A stretch of 64,000 nucleotides of DNA from DASTSN01 sp035549175 (GTDB lineage Bacteria; Bacteroidota; Bacteroidia; Chitinophagales; Chitinophagaceae): contig DASZRL010000123.1 of the NCBI GenBank assembly GCA_035549175.1, positions 1 through 64,000 on the forward strand, given 5' to 3'. The notes beneath the pieces are model-generated. The model was not told the origin of the DNA, did no database searches, and worked only from the letters and a program-made list of their open reading frames with translations. The translations under genes and the position numbers were made by a program. This document shows, piece after piece, positions 43,212 through 51,824 of the stretch; within the stretch, counting starts at the first letter, position 1, and each line of letters opens with the position of its first letter.

Positions 43212-43931
43212 TTAAAGGTTAAAGAAAATCTGCAGCAATGATTTGGGCTTGTTGCCGTTGGAGGAGGAAGAGCCGTCCTTGTCCTTTTTCAGAAAGGGGC
43301 GGAGAAGTTTCCATTGTTTGAGACGCAGCAGGCGTTCGAAGCCTTTTTCATTCTTCTTGAAGTATTCTTTGGTTTCCCTCGGTTCATGGTGATCCTTGGG
43401 ATCGAAGAGCATGGCGGTGCAAAGGCAGTTCTTACGCTCCTTGCTGGTCAGGATGTCATAGTTGACGCAGCTCTTGCAACCGGCCCAGAAGGCCTCGTCC
43501 TGGGTCAGTTCGGAATAGGTCACGGGCTCATAACCCAGCTCGGAGTTGATCTTCATGACGGCCAGCCCGGTGGTGAGCCCGAATATTTTGGCGGTGGGAT
43601 ACTTCTCCCGGCTTAGATCAAAAATCCTTCTTTTAATGGAGCGGGCCACCCCGGTTTTCCGGTAGGCAGGGGCAACGATCAGCCCGGAATTGGCTACATA
43701 TTCACCGTGGCTCCAGGTTTCGATATAACAAAATCCCACCCATTCGCCCTCCCGGGTCACTGCGATTACAGCCTTGCCTTCTTCGATTTTCTGCTCAATG
43801 TATTCCGGGGATCGTTTCGCGATCCCGGTACCCCGGGCCTTCGCGGAAGACTCCATTTCGTCGGTAATGGTCTTTGCATAGGCCTTATCACCGGGAATGG
43901 CAACCCGGATGATTATAGATTGATTGTCCAC
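43212..43931 (-). CDS. GNAT acyltransferase, probable acylglutamate synthase of the arginine operon
   Basis: The 239-residue protein has an N-terminal GNAT domain (about residues 8-150, with VAPAYRKTGVARSIKRRIFD as the acyl-CoA loop) and a basic C-terminal tail with four cysteines (AGCKSCVNYD and KNCLCTAM). As the first gene of the arginine operon it is the likely source of the acylated glutamate (ArgA role). Whether it uses acetyl- or succinyl-CoA is not visible. The start codon is GTG at 43931; an ATG 8 nt upstream is out of frame, and an in-frame stop lies just before. Confidence 0.82.
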   Translation of the reverse strand: MDNQSIIIRVAIPGDKAYAKTITDEMESSAKARGTGIAKRSPEYIEQKIEEGKAVIAVTREGEWVGFCYIETWSHGEYVANSGLIVAPAYRKTGVARSIKRRIFDLSREKYPTAKIFGLTTGLAVMKINSELGYEPVTYSELTQDEAFWAGCKSCVNYDILTSKERKNCLCTAMLFDPKDHHEPRETKEYFKKNEKGFERLLRLKQWKLLRPFLKKDKDGSSSSNGNKPKSLLQIFFNL

Positions 43932-43999
43932 TTTGTCATAATTAGGCTAAATATTACGGATAACCAGTCCAGAAGCGTTTACAGATCGGAAGGATTTCA

Positions 44000-44035
44000 C
44001 TGATAGGGGCCTTGGTGAATGGCTCGTCCTATCAG
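44000..44035 (-). promoter_or_regulatory. Hairpin in the arginine operon leader
   Basis: On the minus strand CTGATAGG (44035-44028) pairs perfectly with CCTATCAG (44007-44000), with a 3-bp inner stem (GCC/GGC). The ascending arm contains the stop codon of the candidate leader peptide. No T run follows, so it is not a simple terminator. Confidence 0.6.
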
Positions 44036-44148
44036 AACACAGGTCGTCGGTTCAGGTAGCGGAAGACGTCAAAGCCCACAGAATACACGCCCGTGGTCAT
44101 CGGCGGGTGAAAAGCCACTTGTTTGGTATGCGTCAGAATATTTTTCAC
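44032..44148 (-). CDS. Candidate arginine leader peptide
   Basis: An open frame of 38 codons (GTG at 44148) or 22 codons (ATG at 44100) lies in the 240-nt leader of the arginine operon. It ends FRYLNRRPVF, with codons CGC, CGA and CGA for the three arginines. Codon bias in the last 15 codons looks like that of real genes. The stop TGA lies in the 5' arm of an 8-bp hairpin, so a ribosome paused at the tandem CGA codons would open it. This is the layout of an attenuation leader peptide. No ribosome binding site is obvious, and the reading is inference. Confidence 0.45.
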   Translation of the reverse strand: MKNILTHTKQVAFHPPMTTGVYSVGFDVFRYLNRRPVF

Positions 44149-44179
44149 CTTACTTGGAAAGGTTTGTTATTTTGGATTA

Positions 44180-44187
44180 CAAATGTA
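44180..44187 (-). promoter_or_regulatory. Promoter -7 element (TACATTTG) of the arginine operon
   Basis: The minus strand reads TACATTTG, an exact TAnnTTTG element, placing the transcript start near 44175 and giving a leader of about 240 nt. At the usual 19-nt spacing the upstream bases are TTTT; a TTTG is present at 23 nt. Confidence 0.6.
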
Positions 44188-44199
44188 TACAAATATTCA
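44184..44199. promoter_or_regulatory. ARG-box-like palindrome over the arginine promoter
   Basis: TGTATA-CAAA-TATTCA is an inverted repeat with one mismatch. It resembles ArgR boxes (TGAATA-type half sites) and overlaps the -7 element, where a bound repressor would block transcription. It may also act on the divergent small gene at 44276. Confidence 0.5.
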
Positions 44200-44275
44200 G
44201 ACCCGTAAAACAAAAATGTCGGGATTAACAACTCCTTACTAAGGCTCCGGACCCGCCAATCAAACGCCTGTTCGT

Positions 44276-44647
44276 ATGAAAAAAATACTCCTCCTAGTTG
44301 CCGGGTCGGCCCTGCTGTTGCTGGGCGCCTATGTATACTGGAACTATTTTTATGTCTTCGGGGAAGGTGTCAAAACCGGCTACCTCAATTATGCGGTGCG
44401 GAAAGGGGACCTGTTCAAGACCTATGAGGGCAAACTGATCCAGCAGGGATTCCGGAGCCAGACCACCGGGACTATCCAGTCCTACGAATTTGAGTTTTCC
44501 ATCACCAACGAGCGCATCTTTCATATACTGGAGGTGAACAGCGGGAAGGTATTCGATCTCCACTACCGCGAATACCATGGCGTGGTTCCCTGGCGGGGGA
44601 ATACGGTTTATATTGTGGACAGCATCCTGTCCATGCGCCAGGAATAG
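44276..44647 (+). CDS. Small membrane-anchored protein of unknown function
   Basis: The 123-residue protein has an N-terminal hydrophobic anchor or uncleaved signal (MKKILLLVAGSALLLLGAYVYW). A conserved domain follows: KTGYLNYAVRKGDLFKTYEGKL near residue 45 and YREYHGVVPWRGNTVYIVDSI at the end. Similar Bacteroidota proteins are often named 6-phosphogluconate dehydrogenase by mistake; nothing here supports that. It is divergent from the arginine operon and convergent with a methyltransferase gene (2-nt gap). Confidence 0.75.
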   Translation: MKKILLLVAGSALLLLGAYVYWNYFYVFGEGVKTGYLNYAVRKGDLFKTYEGKLIQQGFRSQTTGTIQSYEFEFSITNERIFHILEVNSGKVFDLHYREYHGVVPWRGNTVYIVDSILSMRQE

Positions 44648-44649
44648 GC

Positions 44650-45360
44650 CTATCCCGCGTGCAGCAGGAAAATGGCCGGACGCTTGTGAAGCGAAGGCGG
44701 ACTTTTCTTCCATTCCCCGATCGGCAGGGTCCGGATCCATTCCCCGGGTCCGGTCAGTTCCATCGCAATGCACAGCCGCGTAGAGGCCTGGCAGGTAGCG
44801 ATCAGCGCGGCCAGCAACTGGTCGTTCCGGTACGGGGTCTCGATAAAAATCTGGGTGCAGTCCCGTTTCCTGGATTCCGACTCAAGTTCCCGGATGGCCC
44901 GGCTTCGCTCCTGGTCCCGGATGGGAAGGTACCCGGTGAACCGGAAATGCTGGCCGTTCATCCCGCTGGCCATCAGGGCCAGCAGGATCGAGTTGGGACC
45001 GGCCAGGGGCCGGATGCGGGCCTGCTCCTCCTGGGCGATGGCTACCAGGGCCTGGCCGGGATCCGCGATGCAGGGGCTGCCGGCCTCGCTGATGAGGCCC
45101 ACCACCTTGCCTTCCCGGACCCGCTGCCGGAACAAGGCACTGACCTCCGGACCCGCCTGGCCGATGGTAACCCATTCGTGCCGGTCGATGACCAGGTCCG
45201 GCACCAGCTTTTTCATATAACGGCGGGCTGTCCGCTCATTTTCGGCAAAGTAGACGGCGCATTCCCGGACCGCGGAGGCGACATAGGCAGGAATGGCCTG
45301 CAGGGCGTCTTCGTGCAGGGGGGCGGGGAGAAGGTAGACCGTACCGGGGTTGGGTTGCAT
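44650..45360 (-). CDS. RsmI-like SAM-dependent methyltransferase (tetrapyrrole methylase fold)
   Basis: The 236-residue protein has the tetrapyrrole-methylase fold seen in RsmI: GTVYLLPAPL at the start, GLISEAGSPCIADPG in place of the RsmI motif for SAM binding, RPLAGPNSILLALMASG and IFIETPYRN. RsmI methylates the 2'-O of C1402 of 16S rRNA. The Bacteroidota short form probably modifies rRNA too, but this branch is distinct. It lies 13 nt after the EI24-like gene. Confidence 0.85.
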   Translation of the reverse strand: MQPNPGTVYLLPAPLHEDALQAIPAYVASAVRECAVYFAENERTARRYMKKLVPDLVIDRHEWVTIGQAGPEVSALFRQRVREGKVVGLISEAGSPCIADPGQALVAIAQEEQARIRPLAGPNSILLALMASGMNGQHFRFTGYLPIRDQERSRAIRELESESRKRDCTQIFIETPYRNDQLLAALIATCQASTRLCIAMELTGPGEWIRTLPIGEWKKSPPSLHKRPAIFLLHAG

Positions 45361-45373
45361 ACGCCGCCGTTTT

Positions 45374-46135
45374 TTACAGGTCCTGTTTTACTTTATAAAG
45401 ACTGAGGGTGGCTGCGACAACCGCATAGGCGGGGGCCAGCACCCAGCCGACCAGGACCAGGCCGTGCATCAGGAAAAATACCAGTCCGTTCCCGATGGCC
45501 AGTCCGCGGTGCTTGCTGATGAATTCCACGCTCTGGGACGCTGTCAGTTTATGGCGTTCGCTGCTGTAGTCCATCATGGAAAATCCATAAAAAAAGCATT
45601 CCAGGAACAGGGCAATGAGAGGGGTGATCCATCCGGCCACCGGGACCAGGGATAGAAACAGCAGGGATACCGCGTAGACTGTTTGCCAGAGCATGTTGCG
45701 CAAGGCCAGGCGGATACCACGGCCGGCATCCCGGACCAGCTGGGGAAAGGAAAAGGGAAATGTTTTTCCTTCGATGATGGACTCCGTCTTCTCGCTGAGG
45801 TACGCGAATACCGGCGAACCCAGGATCAGCCAGATATACTTGAACAGGGAAAAGTAGGAGAGCATCAGGATCAGCCAGAGCATGATGCCGGCAAACGTGA
45901 ACAGGAATCCCAGGAATCCGTTGCGGAACCGCTGGAGCCATTCGCTGAGGTGGGTGGCGTGCGTGAGGTATTCTATGACGGCTGTGGCGGATTTGCCGAA
46001 AAAATACATGCTGACAAGAAACAGGATCGCATAAATGATCCCCGGAATAACGATCCATTTCCAAAGCCGGTGCTGCTGTATAAAACGATGGGCGTCAATG
46101 TAGGACTGAACCGCTATGACAATTTCTTTCAGCAA
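45374..46135 (-). CDS. EI24/CysZ-like membrane protein
   Basis: The 253-residue protein has about four to six membrane helices and the EI24-type conserved stretch FFYGFSMMDYSSERHKLTASQSVEFISKHRGLAIGNGL. CysZ, a family member, takes up sulfate; others have no known role. The start is TTG at 46135, because an in-frame stop lies two codons upstream and no ATG occurs before the first helix. The adjacent gene is divergent, 51 bp away. Confidence 0.8.
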   Translation of the reverse strand: MLKEIVIAVQSYIDAHRFIQQHRLWKWIVIPGIIYAILFLVSMYFFGKSATAVIEYLTHATHLSEWLQRFRNGFLGFLFTFAGIMLWLILMLSYFSLFKYIWLILGSPVFAYLSEKTESIIEGKTFPFSFPQLVRDAGRGIRLALRNMLWQTVYAVSLLFLSLVPVAGWITPLIALFLECFFYGFSMMDYSSERHKLTASQSVEFISKHRGLAIGNGLVFFLMHGLVLVGWVLAPAYAVVAATLSLYKVKQDL

Positions 46136-46186
46136 ATGCTAATTTTGAATGAGTAAATATAATCCTTAGTTACTAATACCCAACCC

Positions 46187-46861
46187 GTGCCAGCTTCTCC
46201 GACTGATCAGCCATGGGGCCGCTGGAACAAACTGCCGGCCGGCTTTTATCTGCGTTCCAACGTGGTTTCCATCGCCCGCGATTTGCTGGGTAAAATCCTG
46301 GTCACCAACTGGCATGGCGTCGTTACAGCGGGTCGTATCGTGGAAACCGAGGCCTACCGGGGAAAGCAGGACCGTGCTTCCCATGCGGCGGGCGGCAGGC
46401 GCACGGCCCGCAACGAAATCATGTACAGGGAAGGGGGGAATGCCTACGTATACCTGTGCTATGGCATCCATTATCTCTTTAATGTGGTCACCAACCGGCC
46501 CGAGGTACCTCACGCCATCTTAATCCGGGGCCTTGAGCCCCTGGTGGGGGAAGGGGAAATGCGCGCACGGGCCGGGAAGCGGGGGGCGGATAGCTCGCTG
46601 ACACGAGGTCCCGGAAACCTCACCCGGGCGCTCGGGATTACCGGGGATCACAACGGCTTGCCGCTGACCGGGGATTGCCTGTACCTGGCTGAGGACGGGA
46701 CTTCCTACGCAGGAAGCGAAATCGGCATTTCCGCGCGGATCGGGGTGGAATATGCCGGCCCGGACGCAGAGCTTCCCTACCGGTTCTTCGTCCGGGGCAA
46801 TCCCCATGTAAGTGGCCCCAGGCATCTCCTTTCCCAGCCTGGCCGGCGTTCGGGCAGGTAA
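46187..46861 (+). CDS. DNA-3-methyladenine glycosylase (AAG family)
   Basis: The 224-residue protein matches the mammalian-type alkyladenine glycosylase family: RDLLGKILVTN, ETEAYRGKQDRASHA (with catalytic Glu), MYREGGNAYVYLCYGIHYLFNVVT (with the intercalating Tyr region) and RGPGNLTRALGI. It cuts alkylated and deaminated purines out of DNA. The start is GTG. A perfect TAATTTTG element lies at 46140-46147, giving a leader of about 35 nt. Confidence 0.95.
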   Translation: MPASPTDQPWGRWNKLPAGFYLRSNVVSIARDLLGKILVTNWHGVVTAGRIVETEAYRGKQDRASHAAGGRRTARNEIMYREGGNAYVYLCYGIHYLFNVVTNRPEVPHAILIRGLEPLVGEGEMRARAGKRGADSSLTRGPGNLTRALGITGDHNGLPLTGDCLYLAEDGTSYAGSEIGISARIGVEYAGPDAELPYRFFVRGNPHVSGPRHLLSQPGRRSGR

Positions 46862-46863
46862 GT

Positions 46864-48186
46864 TCAGTATTCGATCGTGCGATCACTCAGGTTATCGGAA
46901 ACGATATTTTCAGTCTGACCCAGGTGGGAAAAAGCATGGTGCATCCTGTCCCGGTCAAACTCCTTTTCATTGTGCGCGATCCAGATGGTGGCGATTCCGT
47001 TGCCGATAAAATTGGTGAGGGCCCGGGCCTCGGACATAAACCGGTCCACGCCCAATAGCAGGGTGAGCCCTTCGATCGGGATGACCTTGATGGCAGTCAG
47101 GGTGCTTGCCAATACGGCAAACCCGCTGCCGGTTACCCCGGCAGCGCCCTTGGAGGTAACCATCAGGATGCCGATGATGACCAGGACCTGGCCAAGGCTG
47201 AGGTGTACCCCGTAGGCCTGCGCCAGGAATATCATGCAGAGGGAAAGGTACAGCGTGGTCCCGTCGAGGTTGAACGAATACCCCGTGGGTACGACCAGCC
47301 CTACAACGGACCTGGAGCACCCCATCCTTTCCAGTTTTTCCATCAGCGACGGCAGGGCGGCCTCCGAGGAGGAGGTTCCCAGGACCACCAGCAATTCCTC
47401 GCGGATATAGCGGAGGTACCGGAATATGCTGATCCGGTAATACCGCAGCAGGGATCCGAGGATGCCCAGGATAAAAATAGCCATGGTGAGGTAGACCGTC
47501 GCCATCAGTTTGCCCAGGGGCAGCAGGGTATGAATCCCGAATTTTGCGATCGTGAAGGCCATGCCGCCGAACGCGCCCACCGGGGCCAGCAGCATCACTT
47601 TATGGAGGGCGGAGAACAGGTACCTTGCCACGCGGTGCAGCAGGTCCACGATCCGGTCCTTACTGCCATACCGGTTCAGTACCATGCCTGCCACCAGCGC
47701 CACCAGCAATACCTGCAGGGTACTGTTGTCCAGCAAAAAACGGGACCAGCTGAATCCCCCGGCGCGGGTGTAGGCGGATACATCCGAACCGGCCGCCAGC
47801 GCGGTTGAAGTGCCCTGCCCGGGACGGATGAGCAGGGCAGCCAACACACCGGCTCCCAGTGCCAGGGTGGTGACAATCTCAAAATAGAGGAGGGCCTTCA
47901 CGCCGACCCGCCCTACTTTCCCGAGGTCACCCATGCTGCTGATGCCCAGGGTGATCGTCAGAAAAATAATCGGGTTGATAAACAGTTTGACGAGGCTGAT
48001 AAAACCGCCCGAGAGCAACTCGCTGAGGGTTCCGTTTACGGCCAGGTCCTGGCCCAGCCAGTGGGCCTTCCAGGGCCTGGACAGCACCTGCTGCAGGGCA
48101 AATCCGGGTGCCAGGTGCCCGATGAGGATGCCTGCCGCGATGGCCAGCAGGACCCAGAAAGTAAGATTGGTAAGAAGTCTTTTCAT
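46864..48186 (-). CDS. Dicarboxylate/amino acid:cation symporter (DAACS)
   Basis: The 440-residue membrane protein has the DAACS marks: the serine-rich re-entrant loop GTSSSEAALPSLMEKL, PTGYSFNLDGTTLYLS (cation site) and MSEARALTNFIGNGIATIWIA. It imports C4-dicarboxylates or glutamate/aspartate with protons or sodium. Its stop is 2 nt from the convergent AAG gene stop. Confidence 0.92.
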   Translation of the reverse strand: MKRLLTNLTFWVLLAIAAGILIGHLAPGFALQQVLSRPWKAHWLGQDLAVNGTLSELLSGGFISLVKLFINPIIFLTITLGISSMGDLGKVGRVGVKALLYFEIVTTLALGAGVLAALLIRPGQGTSTALAAGSDVSAYTRAGGFSWSRFLLDNSTLQVLLVALVAGMVLNRYGSKDRIVDLLHRVARYLFSALHKVMLLAPVGAFGGMAFTIAKFGIHTLLPLGKLMATVYLTMAIFILGILGSLLRYYRISIFRYLRYIREELLVVLGTSSSEAALPSLMEKLERMGCSRSVVGLVVPTGYSFNLDGTTLYLSLCMIFLAQAYGVHLSLGQVLVIIGILMVTSKGAAGVTGSGFAVLASTLTAIKVIPIEGLTLLLGVDRFMSEARALTNFIGNGIATIWIAHNEKEFDRDRMHHAFSHLGQTENIVSDNLSDRTIEY

Positions 48187-48227
48187 GCTCAGGAGGCGGT
48201 TGCCGGGTTTCCGCGCCCGATGGCCGG

Positions 48228-48773
48228 TCAGAATTTTATGCCGGCACTCACGCCGGCCATGGGAAGAAACCCTTCCCAGGTCCTGTCACCGGTGGTCTGC
48301 AGGTTGGTTCCATACCCGGCTGCCACGGACGGCGTGATAAATACCTGGTCATTGATCAGGAACATATACCCCAGTTCGGCAGCAGGCTGAAGCGTCCAGG
48401 TTTTGGAGGTGCCGGTTAAGGAACCGCTTGTCCAATCGGTTTTCAACCGGTACAGATCGGTACGGGCACCCAGGAACAGGCCATGGGGCCGGTAGGTGAA
48501 ATAATACCGGTACCCCAGTCCCAGGCCGGCTCCCCGTGCTTTTTCCCTGTCATGAGGGATGTCTGAAGTCCGGGTGGCCGTTTCATAGCCCAGGCGGATC
48601 TGCAGGGAGTGGTGCAGGGCCGCATTCAGCGCCATATGCAGGGTGCCCTGGGTGCCGGAGGGATATCCCTGAAGTTCCGCCCCTACGTCGGTGGTGGTAT
48701 AGCCGATTTGCTGGCAGGTGGCCGCCAGGCAAAGGAATAGTGACAGGAAGGCAAGACCGGTCTTTTTTACCAT
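48228..48773 (-). CDS. Outer membrane beta-barrel protein
   Basis: The 181-residue protein has a signal peptide (MVKKTGLAFLSLFLCLAATC) and repeated beta strands (AGLGLGYRYYFTYRPHGLFLGARTDLYRL) ending MAGVSAGIKF, a small outer membrane barrel. The signal ends in a Cys, so it may instead be a lipoprotein. Function unknown. It lies 67 nt downstream of the PorP/SprF-like gene and may be co-transcribed. Confidence 0.7.
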   Translation of the reverse strand: MVKKTGLAFLSLFLCLAATCQQIGYTTTDVGAELQGYPSGTQGTLHMALNAALHHSLQIRLGYETATRTSDIPHDREKARGAGLGLGYRYYFTYRPHGLFLGARTDLYRLKTDWTSGSLTGTSKTWTLQPAAELGYMFLINDQVFITPSVAAGYGTNLQTTGDRTWEGFLPMAGVSAGIKF

Positions 48774-48840
48774 GGTATTTTCATATTGGAACGCACCGGG
48801 ACCCTGCCTGCGGACCTGTGGAGGGCGGCGGGGCATCCGG

Positions 48841-49854
48841 TCAGAATTTAGGACAATTCAGTTTTTTGGCATTGGGGTCCGTAGGCTTTTTGATATAGAT
48901 AAGGGAAATCTCCGCTCCGCCCCGCATATCCGAGCCTGGCTTGAGGCTTGAAATATTGATGTCGTAGGTAGCCCCGATGTGAAATTCCCCGAACTCCAGC
49001 CCCACGTAGGGGATCACGGCGTCACCGAAACGGAACCAGGAGCCCAGGTAGAGGTTGGTGGGATTGTTCTCATCCTGGTTGACGTTCAGGGCATAGGCTC
49101 CCCCGATGACCGTGTTGGTGGCATTGGCCTGCCGGCTGTAATTCGCGCTGAAATGCAGGTAATTGTACTGGCCCGCCGGGATTTTCCCACCCGCCTGCAG
49201 GGTAAGGCGCCCGGGCAGGTAGAACTGGCCCCCCTGGAAGGATTCCTTGGGATTGTTGATATGGTATACCGAGGCGCCAAAATAAAAGTTGTTGTAGCCG
49301 TTGGTGCTTCCGTTGTAAAGGATTCCCGCGTTCAGATCAAAGTATTTGACGTTTACCTGGTTCTGGTTAAAAATTTCACTGGTTACCCCGGTAAAACCCA
49401 ACGGGGTCAGCTGGTCCTCAAATTTGACCTTGGTGATATCCAGCCGTTTATTGACGAAGGTTCCCTGGAATCCAACCCCCAGCTGGTGCAGGCCGTCCTC
49501 GTCCAAGCCCTTGTGGTAAGCCACGGAAAGGGCGCCATAGTTGTTCTGAAGCACCCCGTTGCCGCTTTTGTCTGTAAACCCCATGATGCCTACCCCGAAC
49601 TGGTCGATTTCCGGGATCCGGCTTTTCAGGATGCCAAAGTCGATAGATGCCGTGGCGGTGGTAAACGCGTTATTGATGGTAGGCCACTGGTTCCGGTAAT
49701 TGCCGGCTACCCGGTAAACGCCGTCAAACTTCCCGGTGAGGGCAGGGTTCAGTGTGAGGGGGGAGGCAAAAAACTGCGAAAAATTCGGATCCTGGGCCGC
49801 GGAGGTGCAGCACAAAGCCAGCAGAATTCCTGTTGCGCAGACAAGTTTCTTCAT
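48841..49854 (-). CDS. PorP/SprF family type IX secretion membrane protein
   Basis: The 337-residue protein has a signal peptide ending CCTSAAQDP and the PorP/SprF pattern QDPNFSQFFASPLTLNPALTG, then barrel strands (FGVGIMGFTDKSGNGVLQNNYGALSVAYH). These proteins anchor PorE/SprB-like surface partners to the outer membrane. Many copies exist per genome; the partner is not here. A TATTTTG element lies upstream, one base shorter than the usual -7 form. Confidence 0.9.
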   Translation of the reverse strand: MKKLVCATGILLALCCTSAAQDPNFSQFFASPLTLNPALTGKFDGVYRVAGNYRNQWPTINNAFTTATASIDFGILKSRIPEIDQFGVGIMGFTDKSGNGVLQNNYGALSVAYHKGLDEDGLHQLGVGFQGTFVNKRLDITKVKFEDQLTPLGFTGVTSEIFNQNQVNVKYFDLNAGILYNGSTNGYNNFYFGASVYHINNPKESFQGGQFYLPGRLTLQAGGKIPAGQYNYLHFSANYSRQANATNTVIGGAYALNVNQDENNPTNLYLGSWFRFGDAVIPYVGLEFGEFHIGATYDINISSLKPGSDMRGGAEISLIYIKKPTDPNAKKLNCPKF

Positions 49855-49917
49855 GGGGAGTGAACCTACAAAATACAACAAAAATTCAAAGACAGGTAAA
49901 TTTTAGGAGAGGCTGCT

Positions 49918-50568
49918 TCAGTTTTGTGTTTTCATGCCGAATGCCAGGTCACCTGCATCGCCCAGGCCCGGTACGATATAACCTTTTGCCGTAAGTTCAT
50001 CGTCAATATCCCCGCACCAGATCTGGACGCCTGGTTCCTCGCGCCGCACGTATTCAATGCCCACCGTGCAGGCGATGGCGCAGGCGATATGTATCTCCCG
50101 TGGCGTTCCTTCCTCCTTCAGGTACTGGATGGTTTTTACCAGCGAAGAACCGGTAGCGAGCATGGGATCCGCTATGATCAGGATGCGGTCATCCAGGTCG
50201 GGGCAGGACATGTATTGCAGGCTGATTTCAAAGCTGCCGTCCTTATGGTGTTTCCGGTAAGCCGAAATAAAGGCATTGTCGGCCTTGTCAAAATAATTGA
50301 GCAGGCCCTGGTGAAGGGGTACGCCCGCCCGCAGGATGGTCGCCAGCACCGGTTGCACCGTGAGCATTTTGCAGGAGGCTGTCCCCAGCGGAGTATTTAC
50401 CTGCTTTTCCCCGTACGGGAGTTTTTTGCTGATCTCGTAACCGATCACCTCCCCGATGCGCTCCAGGTTCCTGCGGAACCGCATGCGGTCGGACTGAACC
50501 TGTTCGTCCCGCAGTTCGGCTACCCAGTTGCTGACCAGGGAATGGTGTTGGCTAAGGTTTACCACCAT
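49918..50568 (-). CDS. upp: Uracil phosphoribosyltransferase
   Basis: The 216-residue protein has the PRPP-binding motif DDRILIIADPMLATGSS and the uracil-binding end YIVPGLGDAGDLAFG. It salvages uracil to UMP. It is divergent from anmK with a 137-bp gap. Confidence 0.95.
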   Translation of the reverse strand: MVVNLSQHHSLVSNWVAELRDEQVQSDRMRFRRNLERIGEVIGYEISKKLPYGEKQVNTPLGTASCKMLTVQPVLATILRAGVPLHQGLLNYFDKADNAFISAYRKHHKDGSFEISLQYMSCPDLDDRILIIADPMLATGSSLVKTIQYLKEEGTPREIHIACAIACTVGIEYVRREEPGVQIWCGDIDDELTAKGYIVPGLGDAGDLAFGMKTQN

Positions 50569-50705
50569 GTGAAACGATTTACTGATTTTGGATTGGGTTC
50601 AGCACGGCGGAAGGTCTGTGGGCTCCTGCCAAAAGCCGTACTTTTGGGCAAAACTAACTTCTTATCGGGACATTTGCCTGGCAGGAGGCGTAAATCTGGC
50701 AAACC

Positions 50706-51806
50706 ATGGAATACAGGATTATCGGTCTCATGAGCGGAAGCTCCCTGGACGGGTTGGATATCGTGTTTGCTTCCCTGCATGAAAACGCCGGTAGGTGGAC
50801 CTATGAAATCCTCAAAGCCGGTTGTTACCCCTATTCCCCCGAGTGGACCGAACGACTTCGCAGTGCGCCCGGTCTTTCAGCCCTGGAGTACCAGCTGCTT
50901 CACGCGGATTACGGACATTTCCTGGGCAGGCAGGTAAATAATTTTATCGAGGAGAATGATTTGCATTACCAGGTGGCGCTGGTTGCCTCGCATGGGCATA
51001 CCGTCTTTCATAACCCGGCAAAAAGGATGACTGCCCAGATCGGGGACGGGGCGGCTATCGCCGCGGAGACGGGCCTGCCGGTCGTTTCGGACCTGCGCGC
51101 GCTGGATGTGGCCTTTGGCGGCCAGGGAGCGCCCATTGTCCCGATCGGCGAAAAACTGTTGCTGGGCGAGTACGACTTTTTCCTGAACCTGGGCGGCATT
51201 GCCAACCTGTCCTTCAACCGGAGCAGCTACCTGGGTTTTGATGTCTGCGCCGCCAACCGGGTGCTGAACCTGCTTGCCAATGAAGCCGGCAGCGAATTTG
51301 ACCGGGATGGCGCACTGGCCGCATCCGGCCTGGTAAACCCTACCCTGCTGGATCAGCTTAATCTGCTCGACTATTACCGCGAACCCTTTCCCAAATCGCT
51401 GGCCAACGAATTCGGCACCGATACGGTGTACCCGCTGATCCGGAAGGCAGCCCTGTCCGTCCCGGATGCGCTGCGTACCTATGTGGAGCACATTGCCTCA
51501 CAGATCCGTCAGGGTATCAGTTACCTGATCCGGACGGAGCCGGAGGCCGGCACAGGGTACCGGATGCTGGTTACCGGGGGCGGCGCCTTTAATACCTTCC
51601 TGGTGGAACGGATCCGGGACCAGTTGCGGTCCTTTTCCGTTGAAACCATCGTTCCGGACCAGCAGCTGGTGAAATTCAAGGAAGCGCTCATCATGGCCCT
51701 GATCGGCGTATTGCGCTGGAGGCAGGAGTATACGGTGCTTTCCTCGGTGACCGGGGCCCTGCGCGACAGCATCGGCGGAGCGCTGTGGAACGGACAGGAC
51801 GCCTGA
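50706..51806 (+). CDS. anmK: Anhydro-N-acetylmuramic acid kinase
   Basis: The 366-residue protein starts with the ATP-site motif GLMSGSSLDGLD and has the sugar-kinase marks VASHGHTVFH, GGQGAPIVPIGE and LVTGGGAFN. It phosphorylates and opens 1,6-anhydroMurNAc during peptidoglycan recycling. It is convergent with the LytTR gene, 18 nt away. Confidence 0.95.
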   Translation: MEYRIIGLMSGSSLDGLDIVFASLHENAGRWTYEILKAGCYPYSPEWTERLRSAPGLSALEYQLLHADYGHFLGRQVNNFIEENDLHYQVALVASHGHTVFHNPAKRMTAQIGDGAAIAAETGLPVVSDLRALDVAFGGQGAPIVPIGEKLLLGEYDFFLNLGGIANLSFNRSSYLGFDVCAANRVLNLLANEAGSEFDRDGALAASGLVNPTLLDQLNLLDYYREPFPKSLANEFGTDTVYPLIRKAALSVPDALRTYVEHIASQIRQGISYLIRTEPEAGTGYRMLVTGGGAFNTFLVERIRDQLRSFSVETIVPDQQLVKFKEALIMALIGVLRWRQEYTVLSSVTGALRDSIGGALWNGQDA

Positions 51807-51824
51807 AGCAAAGGCCGGACCGGA

